Shown one piece after another: positions 26,871 to 36,100 of a stretch of DNA of 64,000 nucleotides. Numbering within the stretch: the stretch's first letter is position 1; each line of letters opens with the position of its first letter. Location of the stretch: assembly GCF_002797375.1 (NCBI RefSeq), contig NZ_KZ454941.1, positions 584,516 through 648,515 of the forward strand, read 5' to 3'. Made by a program: the position numbers and the translations under genes. The stretch is from Bacillus sp. FJAT-42315. Its GTDB lineage: Bacteria > Bacillota > Bacilli > Bacillales > Domibacillaceae. The notes below the pieces were generated by a model. It had not been told where the DNA came from and searched no databases. It saw only the letters and a list, made by a program, of their open reading frames with translations.

Positions 26871-26904
26871 GTTCACATGGAAGTGAACGACCTATTCAAG
26901 GAGG
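26871..26904 (+). promoter_or_regulatory. CsrA-binding leader of hag: AUGGA hairpin plus Shine-Dalgarno site
   Basis: GTTCAC/GTGAAC (26871-26888) closes a loop with ATGGAA, the classical CsrA target, and the AAGGAGGAAC Shine-Dalgarno region follows as a second GGA site. This mirrors the two-site arrangement in the B. subtilis hag leader. Confidence 0.75.
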
Positions 26905-26913
26905 AACTATACA

Positions 26914-27729
26914 ATGAGAATTAACCACAATATCTCGGCGCTTAACACATACCGCCAATTAACATCTAATTCATCAAATGCTCAAAAGAACATGGAGAAA
27001 TTATCTTCAGGTCAAAGCATTAACCGTGCAGGAGACAACGCTGCTGGCCTTTCAATCTCAGAAAAAATGCGTGGACAAATCCGCGGTCTTGAGCAAGCAT
27101 CTCGTAACTCTCAAGATGGGATCTCTTTAATCCAAACAGCTGAAGGTGCATTAAACGAAACACATGAAATCCTTCAACGTATGCGTGAACTAGCTGTTCA
27201 AGCAGCGAACGATACAAACGTAGCAGATGACCGTACAGCGATTACGGATGAGTTAACTCAGCTACAAAGCGAAGTTACTCGTATTGCAGGAGAGACTGAA
27301 TTCAATACACAGAAGTTAATTAAAGCAACAGGTTCTTATACATTCCAAGTGGGTGCGAATTCAGGTCAAACGATTAAGCTTACTATTAACAAAATGGATG
27401 CTAATGCATTAAAAATCACTGCTAATGCAATCAAAGTAGATACAACTACAAATGCTCAAAAAGCTATTACAGCAATTAATACAGCGATCACAACTGTTTC
27501 TAAAGAGCGTTCGAAACTAGGTTCTGTACAAAACCGTTTAGAGCACACAATCAATAACTTGAACACAGGTGCAGAAAACTTAACAGCTGCGGAATCTCGT
27601 ATTCGTGACGTTGATATGGCAAAAGAAATGATGGAGTTCACAAAGAACAACATCCTTTCTCAAGCAGCACAATCGATGTTAGCTCAAGCAAACCAACAAC
27701 CACAAGGCGTTCTTCAATTATTACGTTAA
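26914..27729 (+). CDS. hag: Flagellin Hag (first copy)
   Basis: Filament subunit of 271 aa, a short flagellin with D0/D1 domains and a small central region. The N-terminal [16 protein letters not shown] and the C-terminal [23 protein letters not shown] are canonical. The N-D1 part has [15 protein letters not shown]. Expression should be sigma-D dependent, CsrA-repressed and FliW-relieved. The central part (about 150-195) is Thr/Lys/Asn-rich, and Ser/Thr there are candidate glycosylation sites for the downstream Maf enzymes. Long stretches at both ends are nearly identical in DNA to the second copy, suggesting gene conversion. A good terminator follows. Confidence 0.97.
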   Translation: MRINHNISALNTYRQLTSNSSNAQKNMEKLSSGQSINRAGDNAAGLSISEKMRGQIRGLEQASRNSQDGISLIQTAEGALNETHEILQRMRELAVQAANDTNVADDRTAITDELTQLQSEVTRIAGETEFNTQKLIKATGSYTFQVGANSGQTIKLTINKMDANALKITANAIKVDTTTNAQKAITAINTAITTVSKERSKLGSVQNRLEHTINNLNTGAENLTAAESRIRDVDMAKEMMEFTKNNILSQAAQSMLAQANQQPQGVLQLLR

Positions 27730-27748
27730 TGAATTGAAAGAGTAAGAG

Positions 27749-27778
27749 AAGAGTTTCGGCAACGAAGCTCTTTTTTTT
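27749..27778 (+). terminator. Rho-independent terminator after hag copy 1
   Basis: AAGAGTTTCG, GCAA loop, CGAAGCTCTT, eight T. Confidence 0.9.
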
Positions 27779-27813
27779 GCATAAAAAACAAAAAATATTT
27801 TTGATAAAACTAT

Positions 27814-27839
27814 TAAATAACTTTCTTCTTCACCGATAT
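27814..27839 (+). promoter_or_regulatory. Sigma-D promoter of the second flagellin
   Basis: TAAA, 14 bp, ACCGATAT, the same layout as the first copy. Confidence 0.85.
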
Positions 27840-27894
27840 TAGAAATGTAAGGGGAAGTCAGGGCGGCCGACCTAGATAACCCCTAAAAATTTTT

Positions 27895-27928
27895 GTTCAC
27901 ATGGAAGTGAACAACTTATTCAAGGAGG
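27895..27928 (+). promoter_or_regulatory. CsrA-binding leader of the second flagellin
   Basis: GTTCAC-ATGGAA-GTGAAC hairpin (27895-27912) followed by CAAGGAGGAAC, essentially the same as in the first hag leader. The upstream GGGCGGCCGACCT block is also shared. Confidence 0.75.
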
Positions 27929-27937
27929 AACTATACA

Positions 27938-29071
27938 ATGAGAATTAACCACAATATCTCGGCGCTTAACACATACCGCCAATTAACATCAAATTCATCA
28001 AATGCCCAAAAGAACATGGAGAAATTATCTTCAGGTCAAAGCATTAACCGTGCAGGAGACAACGCTGCAGGTCTTTCGATCTCAGAAAAAATGCGTGGAC
28101 AAATCCGTGGTCTTGAGCAAGCATCTCGTAACTCTCAAGATGGGATCTCTTTAATCCAAACAGCTGAAGGTGCATTAACCGAAACGCACGAAATCCTTCA
28201 CGCATACGTTGAAGGATTTCGTGCGTTTCGGTTAATGCACCTTCAGCTGTTTGGATTAAAGAGATCCCATCTTGAGCAAGCATCTCGTAACTCTCAAGAT
28301 GGGATCTCTTCAATCCAAACAGCTGAAGGTGCAGTAAACGAAACGCACGAAATCCTTCACGCATACGTTGAAGGATTTCGTGCGTTTCGGTTAATGCACC
28401 TTCAGCTGTTTGGATTAAAGAGATCCCATCTTGAGCAAGCATCTCGTAACTCTCAAGATGGGATCTCTTTAATCCAAACAGCTGAAGGTGCATTAAACGA
28501 AACGCACGAAATCCTTCAACGTATGCGTGAACTAGCTGTTCAAGCATCCAACGATACAAACGTAACAGCTGACCGTACAGCGATTAAAGATGAGTTAACT
28601 CAGTTAAAAGGTGAGATTACTCGTATTGCAAATGAAACAGAATTTAATACGCAGAAATTAATTGCTACGAAGGATTCATATGTATTTCAGGTAGGTGCGA
28701 ATTCAGGTCAAACGATTAAGCTAACTATTAACAAAATGACAGCAACTGCATTAGGTGTAACTTCTGCTGCAATCAGTGTGTCAGATACTACAAAAGCTCA
28801 ATCTGCCATCTCTACTATCAATACAGCTATTACAAAAGTTTCAACTGAACGTTCAAAATTAGGTTCTGTACAAAACCGTTTAGAGCACACAATCAATAAC
28901 TTGAACACAGGTGCAGAAAACTTAACAGCTGCGGAATCTCGTATTCGTGACGTTGATATGGCAAAAGAAATGATGGAGTTCACAAAGAACAACATCCTTT
29001 CTCAAGCAGCACAATCGATGTTAGCTCAAGCAAACCAACAGCCTCAAGGCGTTCTTCAATTGCTACGTTAA
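27938..29071 (+). CDS. Flagellin (second copy) with a 106-residue palindrome-encoded insertion
   Basis: The open frame codes for 377 aa. Residues 1-87 and the last ~185 follow the first Hag, but 106 residues (2 x 53) are inserted after THEIL within the N-terminal D1 helix. The inserted DNA is two 159-bp units, each made of a forward copy of the D1 segment and its reverse complement read in frame (giving [24 protein letters not shown]). Such an insert should disturb D1 packing and filament assembly, so the gene may be non-functional, or the structure may be an assembly artefact. Without the insert it would be a normal 271-aa flagellin. The central region differs from copy 1 (TATALGVTSAAISVSDTTK). 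Sigma-D and CsrA signals are intact and a terminator follows. Confidence 0.8.
   Translation: MRINHNISALNTYRQLTSNSSNAQKNMEKLSSGQSINRAGDNAAGLSISEKMRGQIRGLEQASRNSQDGISLIQTAEGALTETHEILHAYVEGFRAFRLMHLQLFGLKRSHLEQASRNSQDGISSIQTAEGAVNETHEILHAYVEGFRAFRLMHLQLFGLKRSHLEQASRNSQDGISLIQTAEGALNETHEILQRMRELAVQASNDTNVTADRTAIKDELTQLKGEITRIANETEFNTQKLIATKDSYVFQVGANSGQTIKLTINKMTATALGVTSAAISVSDTTKAQSAISTINTAITKVSTERSKLGSVQNRLEHTINNLNTGAENLTAAESRIRDVDMAKEMMEFTKNNILSQAAQSMLAQANQQPQGVLQLLR
28112..28429. repeat. Two tandem 159-bp units with 67-bp inverted arms inside the flagellin gene
   Basis: Units start at 28112 and 28271 and a third partial forward copy continues from 28430. In unit 1, 28134-28200 and 28210-28276 are perfect 67-bp inverted arms around a 9-nt loop. 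In unit 2, 28293-28359 and 28369-28435 are the arms with three mismatches. Junctions fall on short inverted repeats already present in the flagellin sequence: TTCA...TGAA at the inner turn and CTTGAG...CTCAAG at the outer turn. Confidence 0.95.
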
Positions 29072-29080
29072 TCAATATAA

Positions 29081-29112
29081 AAGGCAGCCAGCTACTAGGG
29101 TTGCCTTTTTTT
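29081..29112 (+). terminator. Rho-independent terminator after the second flagellin
   Basis: AAGGCAGCC, loop, GGGTTGCCTT, T run. maf starts 15 bp later. Confidence 0.85.
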
Positions 29113-29126
29113 AAAAAGAAGGATGA

Positions 29127-30926
29127 ATGACAATGACACACATAGATAACCAAGAACTAGAATTGGAAATGAATACTACATATGAAGTGGTTCAATCTAA
29201 ACAAAATTTGCCGATTATAAAGGTAGGAGGTTATTTAACTAGTAGTAAATATGATCCAAAGAAAGAAGCGAGCAAGATTGCTGAACAAAACTATAAAAAA
29301 CATCATGTTCACGTTTTACTAGGTGGTAATGGTGGGTATATTGCTGAACAATTATGTGGGAAATTATCGGAAGAAGAGCGATTAATCATTATTGAACCAA
29401 ATGAAAAAGTGTTGAAAGCGTCACAAAAGCTCGACCTGTTCAAAAACCCGAAAATTGAAGATAAGGCAGAATTCATAACAAGCACACAAATTGAAGAGAT
29501 TGAAAAATTTTTAGCACCGATTTTTAATGCATTTAACAATAGAATCCAACTCATTATTTCTCCTAATTTCGAAAAAATATACCCCTTATTTGCAAAAAAA
29601 GTCGTTTCTTTAATTAAAGAAGTATTAATGCTAAATGTTGTTGATAAAAACACATGGAGCTTTTTTGCTGAAGATTGGCAAGAAAACTATATTAAAAATT
29701 TATATTTTGCTTTTCTATCGACTCCTTTTAATGACTTGAACAAGAAATTTACTCTACCTGTTGTCATTGCTTCAGGAGGGCCATCATTGACTAAGCAACT
29801 ACCTTTATTAAAAAAATATAGAGAAAAGGTGATTTTATTATCTGCGGGCTCAACGATTAACACTTTGTTACGAAATGATATTATACCTGATGGGATCGTA
29901 TCAATTGATGGTGGAATAGCTAATTATAAACACTTTGAACAATTGCATCATTTAGATATACCTCTGTTCTATACAAGTACATTGCATAAAGATATTTTAA
30001 AAATGTACAAAGGAGATAAAATATTTTTTAATAATAAAAGTCATCTAGATATCAGTCAGTTAACGAATGATGTAATAGAAAAAGATATTGATAAAGTGAT
30101 AGGTGGGGCTTCAGTTGCTAATTATTGTTTAGATATTGCTTATCAAATGACTACCGGTTCAATTTGCTTAATTGGTCAAGATCTTGCCTATACTAACAAT
30201 AGTACTCATGCATCTGGAAATAAAGGTAAAAAAGAACTTGATCCAGAACTAATTAAAAGTCGAAAAATGTTTACTGTTATTGGATATGATGGAAAAGAAG
30301 TCTGGACGGATTATCCATTTGTTTCAATGAAAAAAGGGTTTGAAGATTATATAAATTACGTTAATACATCAGATAAATCGGTTAATATTTATAATTGTAC
30401 AGAGGGTGGCGTCATCATTGAAGGAATGGAGCATATCCCATTCGAACAGTTTTTAAGTGAAAATTGTCATATACCTACCCCTCACTCGATCAAAGCATTA
30501 TTAAAAGAGATAAATTATAATAGAAGTGAGGAAGAGTGGAAAAGGTTTTATGAACGAATACGTGAAGAGAAATTTAAAAATAAAAAAGTCATTAACGTTA
30601 GTGAAGAAGCAGTGAAAATTTTAGAGAAAATGGATGCTGAAAACCCAATATTCCAACCATCAGTGAATAAGAAATTATCGAAACTGGATAAACAGTTAAC
30701 GAGATTGCTAGAAGATGAATTTTTGCTTTATTTATTTGGAGAAGTATTTAAACAGGTAAACAATTATTACCTTGAAAAAGAAAATGAAACAGAAGAAGAA
30801 ACTCATCTGAGAATTTATTACAAATCAGTTGTTTTATATAAAGGAATTTTAGATGCTTCGCAAAAAGCGGAAAAGTGGTATGAAAACTTATTAAGCGATA
30901 TCAAAAAAGAATTGGCAACGGAGTGA
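29127..30926 (+). CDS. Motility-associated glycosyltransferase Maf (DUF115), first copy
   Basis: Maf enzymes transfer nonulosonic acids (pseudaminic or legionaminic) from CMP onto Ser/Thr of flagellin in the cytoplasm. The DUF115/MptE-like core contains ASGGPSLTKQLPLLKKYREKV (about 213-233), DGIVSIDGG and SICLIGQDLAY (about 345-355). An N-terminal GNGGYIAEQL nucleotide-binding-like segment precedes it, and a long charged helical C-terminus follows it. Its position directly after two flagellin genes and before pse genes makes flagellin the likely acceptor. Two ATGs (29127, 29133) are close, with GAAGGA upstream. The gene is visibly AT-rich compared with the flagellar genes before it. Confidence 0.9.
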   Translation: MTMTHIDNQELELEMNTTYEVVQSKQNLPIIKVGGYLTSSKYDPKKEASKIAEQNYKKHHVHVLLGGNGGYIAEQLCGKLSEEERLIIIEPNEKVLKASQKLDLFKNPKIEDKAEFITSTQIEEIEKFLAPIFNAFNNRIQLIISPNFEKIYPLFAKKVVSLIKEVLMLNVVDKNTWSFFAEDWQENYIKNLYFAFLSTPFNDLNKKFTLPVVIASGGPSLTKQLPLLKKYREKVILLSAGSTINTLLRNDIIPDGIVSIDGGIANYKHFEQLHHLDIPLFYTSTLHKDILKMYKGDKIFFNNKSHLDISQLTNDVIEKDIDKVIGGASVANYCLDIAYQMTTGSICLIGQDLAYTNNSTHASGNKGKKELDPELIKSRKMFTVIGYDGKEVWTDYPFVSMKKGFEDYINYVNTSDKSVNIYNCTEGGVIIEGMEHIPFEQFLSENCHIPTPHSIKALLKEINYNRSEEEWKRFYERIREEKFKNKKVINVSEEAVKILEKMDAENPIFQPSVNKKLSKLDKQLTRLLEDEFLLYLFGEVFKQVNNYYLEKENETEEETHLRIYYKSVVLYKGILDASQKAEKWYENLLSDIKKELATE

Positions 30927-30931
30927 GTAAA

Positions 30932-31294
30932 ATGGATCAACAATTAATCATAGATAATATTGCATTCCTGAAAGAATATATTCCGAAACTTATTGTAGCA
31001 GTCGAACAAGAAGTAGACTTTCTAGTGAAAAATGAGGAAACAGAAGCTCTTCAGCTATTACCGTCTATTTTTGAAGGGTTAGAATGGACGAACAGATCTG
31101 TGAGTAGTCTACAAGCGCTTGGCTATATGACAGAGGCTGATATTGAAGAAAGGAAGGGCCTTTTGGAAGAGATGGAGCAAGCGTTTCAAATCAAGGATTT
31201 TGTGTTGTTAAGTGATTTATTTGAATATGAAGTTCTTGAGTGGTTAAAAAAGTGGGTCGAACAACTTCAACATGTGGATGGTCAACTCAATTGA
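30932..31294 (+). CDS. Small helical acidic protein between two Maf genes
   Basis: I do not recognise this 120-aa protein. It has no signal or membrane helix and seems wholly alpha-helical and acidic (FLKEYIPKLIVAVEQEVDFLVKNEETEALQLLPSIFEGLEW), with amphipathic repeats that recall flagellar chaperones of the FliT/FlgN sort, although no motif proves this. The ATG at 30932 has GGAG 8 bp upstream. An overlapping GTG at 30923 is possible. Its stop overlaps the TTG start of the second maf (TTGA), so it is translationally coupled to it and may act as an adaptor between Maf and flagellin. That role is inference only. Confidence 0.7.
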   Translation: MDQQLIIDNIAFLKEYIPKLIVAVEQEVDFLVKNEETEALQLLPSIFEGLEWTNRSVSSLQALGYMTEADIEERKGLLEEMEQAFQIKDFVLLSDLFEYEVLEWLKKWVEQLQHVDGQLN

Positions 31295-32535
31295 AATTTG
31301 AACTTATCGAAACAAGAACGGCTCCGACTGTAAAGGTTTGCAAAGAAGATAGCTACTTTTATTTACATAGTAAGTATGATCCATTAAAAGAAGCAGTTAA
31401 GTGGGTCGGTGGAATTGATCAAGAAAAGCTCCAAACAAAAGAGTTAATGGTGATTGGATGCGGAGTAGGGTACCATATACGAGCTCTTCGACAAGTCTGT
31501 CCAAATAAAAAAATAGCCGTTTATGAATTGAATTCACACTTTTATGATTGGATTGTTCAGACAGGTGAAATGGACGATCTGTTAAAAGATGAAAATATCA
31601 CTTTTCTTGTGGTTCGTTCCAATATCGATCTTTCCAACTTTGCTAACGAGTTAAAAGAAGAAATGATTATATTTAAGCCCTCATTAAAAATAGTAGATGA
31701 TCGTTTTCGAGAAATGGCTCACACACTTGAAAATTATCTTATTCAAGAAAGAACGATGAAAGATCAAAGAAAAGATTTAATTGAGAATTTTTATGGAAAT
31801 TCTCAATTAGGGGATAAAGGGATCAGAGCATTAAATCTTAAATACTCAAATAAGGCAATACTTGTTTCGGCAGGACCTTCTTTAACAAAGCAATTGTCGC
31901 TTTTGAAACAAGTAGCCATGAGTGAAAAATTCATTATAGGTTGTGTGGGAACTGCTTTTATCCCTTTGATAAGATTCGGCATTAAACCTGATTTTGTGAT
32001 GATTGCTGACCCTAAAGAAGTAATTGCTGAACAACTGGATATTGAACAAGATAAAATTCCGCTTCTATACTTAAGTACAGCAAACTCAAAAGCAGTTATG
32101 AATTATCGAGGCCCTCGCTTTATCATTTGGCAAAAAGGTTTTCTATTAGCTGAAACGGAAGCAGGTAAGAGAAATGAGCCATTGATTGCCACAGGAGGAT
32201 CGGTAGCTACTTGTCTTTTAGATGTATTAGTGACTTTAGGAGCAAAAAGTATTGCTTTAATCGGTCAAGATTTAGCTTTTACGGATCAAAAAAGTCATGC
32301 CGAAAACACTCACGCTCAAAGAAACATAAAAGATTCACCATTTTTATTAAAAGTAATGGATTATTACCAAAAGAAGTTTGTTTACACCTCTCGAAATTTA
32401 GCTGTATATTTAAAATGGTTTGAAAGATACGTTGAAAGAGATACAGATACAGAATTCTTTAACTGTACTGAGGGAGGAGCTTACATAAAGGGATGGAACC
32501 ATTGTCCTTTTTCTAAGTACATCAAGAATTTCTAA
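31291..32535 (+). CDS. Motility-associated glycosyltransferase Maf (DUF115), second copy
   Basis: The same family as the gene at 29127 but shorter (414 aa). Core motifs are AGPSLTKQLSLLKQVA (about 193-208), GIKPDFVMIADPKE and SIALIGQDLAFTD (about 320-332), with FNCTEGGAYIKGWNHCPF near the end. Compared with copy 1 it lacks the long C-terminal helical part. I start at TTG 31291 (MKFELIETRT), which overlaps the stop of the previous gene. The longer frame begins inside that gene. Two Maf paralogues in one genome often glycosylate different sites or use different sugars, but nothing here shows which. Confidence 0.87.
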   Translation: MKFELIETRTAPTVKVCKEDSYFYLHSKYDPLKEAVKWVGGIDQEKLQTKELMVIGCGVGYHIRALRQVCPNKKIAVYELNSHFYDWIVQTGEMDDLLKDENITFLVVRSNIDLSNFANELKEEMIIFKPSLKIVDDRFREMAHTLENYLIQERTMKDQRKDLIENFYGNSQLGDKGIRALNLKYSNKAILVSAGPSLTKQLSLLKQVAMSEKFIIGCVGTAFIPLIRFGIKPDFVMIADPKEVIAEQLDIEQDKIPLLYLSTANSKAVMNYRGPRFIIWQKGFLLAETEAGKRNEPLIATGGSVATCLLDVLVTLGAKSIALIGQDLAFTDQKSHAENTHAQRNIKDSPFLLKVMDYYQKKFVYTSRNLAVYLKWFERYVERDTDTEFFNCTEGGAYIKGWNHCPFSKYIKNF

Positions 32536-32556
32536 AACAAATTATATATTTCATAA

Positions 32557-33559
<1,003 letters not shown>

Positions 33560-33738
33560 AGGAATAGTTAACCATAAATATTTAATTATTATTAAAATGG
33601 TATATAGAAAAAGGATGTCTGTCAATGGAAAGTAAAAAATTCTATCATGTCAAGCTAAAGAATGATTAATAAAGCTAGAATAATCTATTTCGTTAATTTT
33701 ATAAGATAAGTAATAAGTATTATAGGGAAGAGGATGTA

Positions 33739-34470
33739 ATGAAAACAGTAGCAATTATTCAGGCTAGAATGGGTTCAACGAGACTTCCTGGTAAAGTATT
33801 GAAAAAAATAATGGATAAAACTTTACTAGAATATCAAATTGAGCGAGTCAATAAGTGTTTTTTAATAGATGATATTGTCGTAGCAACAACTGTAAAAGAA
33901 GAGGATACTGTCATTGAAGATTTATGTAACAAAATAGGTGTAAAGGTGTATCGTGGCCATGAGGAAGATGTTTTATCTCGATATTATGAAGCAGCAGAAC
34001 GATTTCGGGCTGATGTCATTGTTAGATTAACGTCAGACTGCCCACTAATTGATCCTCGAATTGTGGATGAAGTCATCCAGGCATATTTTAAACAATATAA
34101 TTCAGTTGATTATGTCTCAAATACATTTGAGCGTACTTTTCCAAGAGGCTTGGATACAGAAGTCTTTTCATTCGATTCACTGAAAAAAGCGCATAGTGAA
34201 GCAGTATTACCATCTGAACGAGAGCATGTAACCTCCTATTTCTACAATAATAGTCATCAATTTCGGATGGGGAATGTTAGAAGCAAACGAGATTATAGTA
34301 ATTACCGCTGGACCGTTGATACAGTGGAAGATTTTGAGTTGATTCAACTTGTTTTAAAAGAATTATACAAACCAGATGACACTTTTTACTTAAAGGATGT
34401 AGTTCAATTATTAGAGATGAATCCAAAGTGGAATGATATTAATTCACATATTGAACAAAAGAAATTTTAG
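33739..34470 (+). CDS. SpsF/PseF-like cytidylyltransferase
   Basis: Predicted CMP-sugar synthetase of the SpsF family, here the likely enzyme activating pseudaminic acid or a derivative with CTP. The N-terminal nucleotide-binding loop is IIQARMGSTRLPGKVLKKI (6-24), followed by DCPLIDPRIVD (about 99-109) and the YRWTVDTVEDFELI region near 195, as in SpsF and KdsB/NeuA-like folds. Length is 243 aa. It starts 200 bp after pseB behind GAAGAGGATG. It leads a tight run of genes (gaps under 15 bp or overlaps) to 39068. True PseF has a related but different sequence, so the substrate call rests on neighbours. Confidence 0.85.
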   Translation: MKTVAIIQARMGSTRLPGKVLKKIMDKTLLEYQIERVNKCFLIDDIVVATTVKEEDTVIEDLCNKIGVKVYRGHEEDVLSRYYEAAERFRADVIVRLTSDCPLIDPRIVDEVIQAYFKQYNSVDYVSNTFERTFPRGLDTEVFSFDSLKKAHSEAVLPSEREHVTSYFYNNSHQFRMGNVRSKRDYSNYRWTVDTVEDFELIQLVLKELYKPDDTFYLKDVVQLLEMNPKWNDINSHIEQKKF

Positions 34471-34482
34471 GTTGTGACATGA

Positions 34483-35556
34483 ATGAATGTGATAATTAGG
34501 ACAGATGCTTCTATTGAAATTGGGACTGGACATGTGATGCGATGTGTGACCTTAGCAAAACAGCTTGTTCGAGAAGGGGCAAAAATAACCTTTGTGTGCC
34601 GAGAGTTAGAGGGAAATGTTATTGATTTTATATACAGTCAGGGCTTTCACGTAGGTATTTTGCCTAATGAAAGGAAGAAAGAAGATTTATGTTGGACGCA
34701 ATATCACTGGAAACAGGATGCTACTGAAACAAAAGCGGTAATTCAGGAATCCAATAGGCAGATTGACTTGCTTATTGTAGATCATTATGGATTAGATGCA
34801 CGATGGGAAAGTGAATTGCGGTCAGTTTGTCCTAAAATAATGATTATAGATGATCTTGCGAATCGTCCTCATAATTGTGATTTATTGTTGGATCAGACTT
34901 TTGGTGAAACTGGAGAAAGTTATCAAAACCTCATACCTCCAAGCGCTGTAGGTCTGTATGGATTACAATATGCAATTTTAAGAGATCAGTTTAAATACTA
35001 TCGAAAGCAAACATTTAACTATAATCAAGACGATATTAGAATCCATCTGTTTTTTGGAGGAATAGATGAAAATAATTATACGTTTAAATTTAGTGACTTA
35101 ATTTTAAGTCACTTCCCAAATGTTAAGATAATGTCAATAGTAGGAAGAAAATTTGAATTTGTCTTAGATTTACAGCAGTTAGAGAGAAAATATGAAGGTC
35201 GGTTTGAATGGAAAAAAAATATTCCCAATATGGCGGAGTATATGCAGAAATGCGACATAGCATTTGGAGCACCAGGTACGGCGACTTGGGAAAGAGCATG
35301 TGTAGGGCTTCCATCCGCTTATTTAGCAATTAATAAGAATCAAGTAAATATATTGGAGAATCTACAAGAAAGGGGTCTATGTTTATTTTTAGGTGAAGCT
35401 TCAACAATACAGACATCTACACTTATCTCAAGATTGAGAGAGTTTCTTACTTCTCCTGATTTATTAAGACAATTGTTTGTTAGTAGTGTTAATAATGTAG
35501 ATGGATTAGGAAAGAATAAAATAATTCAGGTACTTAAAGAATTGATGAATAGGTGA
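34483..35556 (+). CDS. pseG: UDP-2,4-diacetamido-2,4,6-trideoxy-beta-L-altropyranose hydrolase PseG
   Basis: Removes UDP from the activated sugar in pseudaminic acid synthesis, giving the substrate of PseI. The GT-B/MurG-like N-terminus MNVIIRTDASIEIGTGHVMRCVTLAKQL has the GxGHxMR motif with the catalytic-site His. The C-terminal half has the nucleotide-binding GAPGTATWERACVGLPS segment (about 265-282). It is 357 aa. The downstream GNAT gene overlaps or adjoins it, as in many pse operons where PseH and PseG act in sequence. Confidence 0.93.
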   Translation: MNVIIRTDASIEIGTGHVMRCVTLAKQLVREGAKITFVCRELEGNVIDFIYSQGFHVGILPNERKKEDLCWTQYHWKQDATETKAVIQESNRQIDLLIVDHYGLDARWESELRSVCPKIMIIDDLANRPHNCDLLLDQTFGETGESYQNLIPPSAVGLYGLQYAILRDQFKYYRKQTFNYNQDDIRIHLFFGGIDENNYTFKFSDLILSHFPNVKIMSIVGRKFEFVLDLQQLERKYEGRFEWKKNIPNMAEYMQKCDIAFGAPGTATWERACVGLPSAYLAINKNQVNILENLQERGLCLFLGEASTIQTSTLISRLREFLTSPDLLRQLFVSSVNNVDGLGKNKIIQVLKELMNR

Positions 35557-35561
35557 TAAGA

Positions 35562-36098
35562 ATGAATAATTGTTTAGTTTATAAAAGCTCTAAGCTTGTA
35601 CCTTACACAGATAATCATCATCTAAAAACAGTTGAGTGGTTAAATAAGCCTGAAGTTTATGAAAGTTTCGGATTAACTAAGAAGATAACAATAGATTCCC
35701 ATAGTGAATGGATTAATTCTTTAAGAAACACCTATATTTGGGCTGTTTATAGTACAGATAATGACATACATTGTGGTAACCTTCTTCTGTTTTACAATCC
35801 ACTTCATCACTCAGCTTTTTTTCAGATCTATTTAGGGGAACCTAAGTCAAGAGGGAAAAAACTTGGATATTATTCTTTAATTGCAGTTCTTGAATATGCA
35901 TTTGAAACTTTAAAGTTAAATCGGATATGGCTTCAAGTGTTTCCTGATAATAAGAATGCTATCAATTTATATGAGAAATTAGGTTTTGTAAGAGAAGGAG
36001 TGGAAAGAGAATCCCACTATAGTAATTCTTTGTTTAAAGATCAATTAAGATATTCCATTTTAAAAAGAGAATGGATGATAAGAAAGGAGGCTTACTGA
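35562..36098 (+). CDS. pseH: GNAT N-acetyltransferase, PseH-like
   Basis: Likely UDP-4-amino-4,6-dideoxy-beta-L-AltNAc N-acetyltransferase of the pseudaminic pathway. The 178-aa GNAT fold shows the acetyl-CoA loop GEPKSRGKKLGYYSL (R/Q-x-x-G-x-G/A type) and the C-terminal NRIWLQVFPDNKNAINLYEKLGFVREGVERE signature. The ATG at 35562 is preferred, with AGGTGA upstream. A GTG at 35553 overlaps the pseG stop. The acyl donor could differ from acetyl-CoA, which cannot be read from sequence. Confidence 0.85.
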   Translation: MNNCLVYKSSKLVPYTDNHHLKTVEWLNKPEVYESFGLTKKITIDSHSEWINSLRNTYIWAVYSTDNDIHCGNLLLFYNPLHHSAFFQIYLGEPKSRGKKLGYYSLIAVLEYAFETLKLNRIWLQVFPDNKNAINLYEKLGFVREGVERESHYSNSLFKDQLRYSILKREWMIRKEAY

Positions 36099-36100
36099 TA

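Noticed and set aside
28044-28559. 171-aa minus-strand ORF inside the second flagellin gene
   Set aside because: It exists only because the palindromic units make the reverse strand nearly the same as the forward one. No RBS and no independent signals.
33627-33669. 14-codon ORF between pseB and the SpsF-like gene
   Set aside because: Too short to support. It could be a chance frame or a remnant. The rest of this 200-bp gap after the terminator shows only AT-rich promoter-like sequence.
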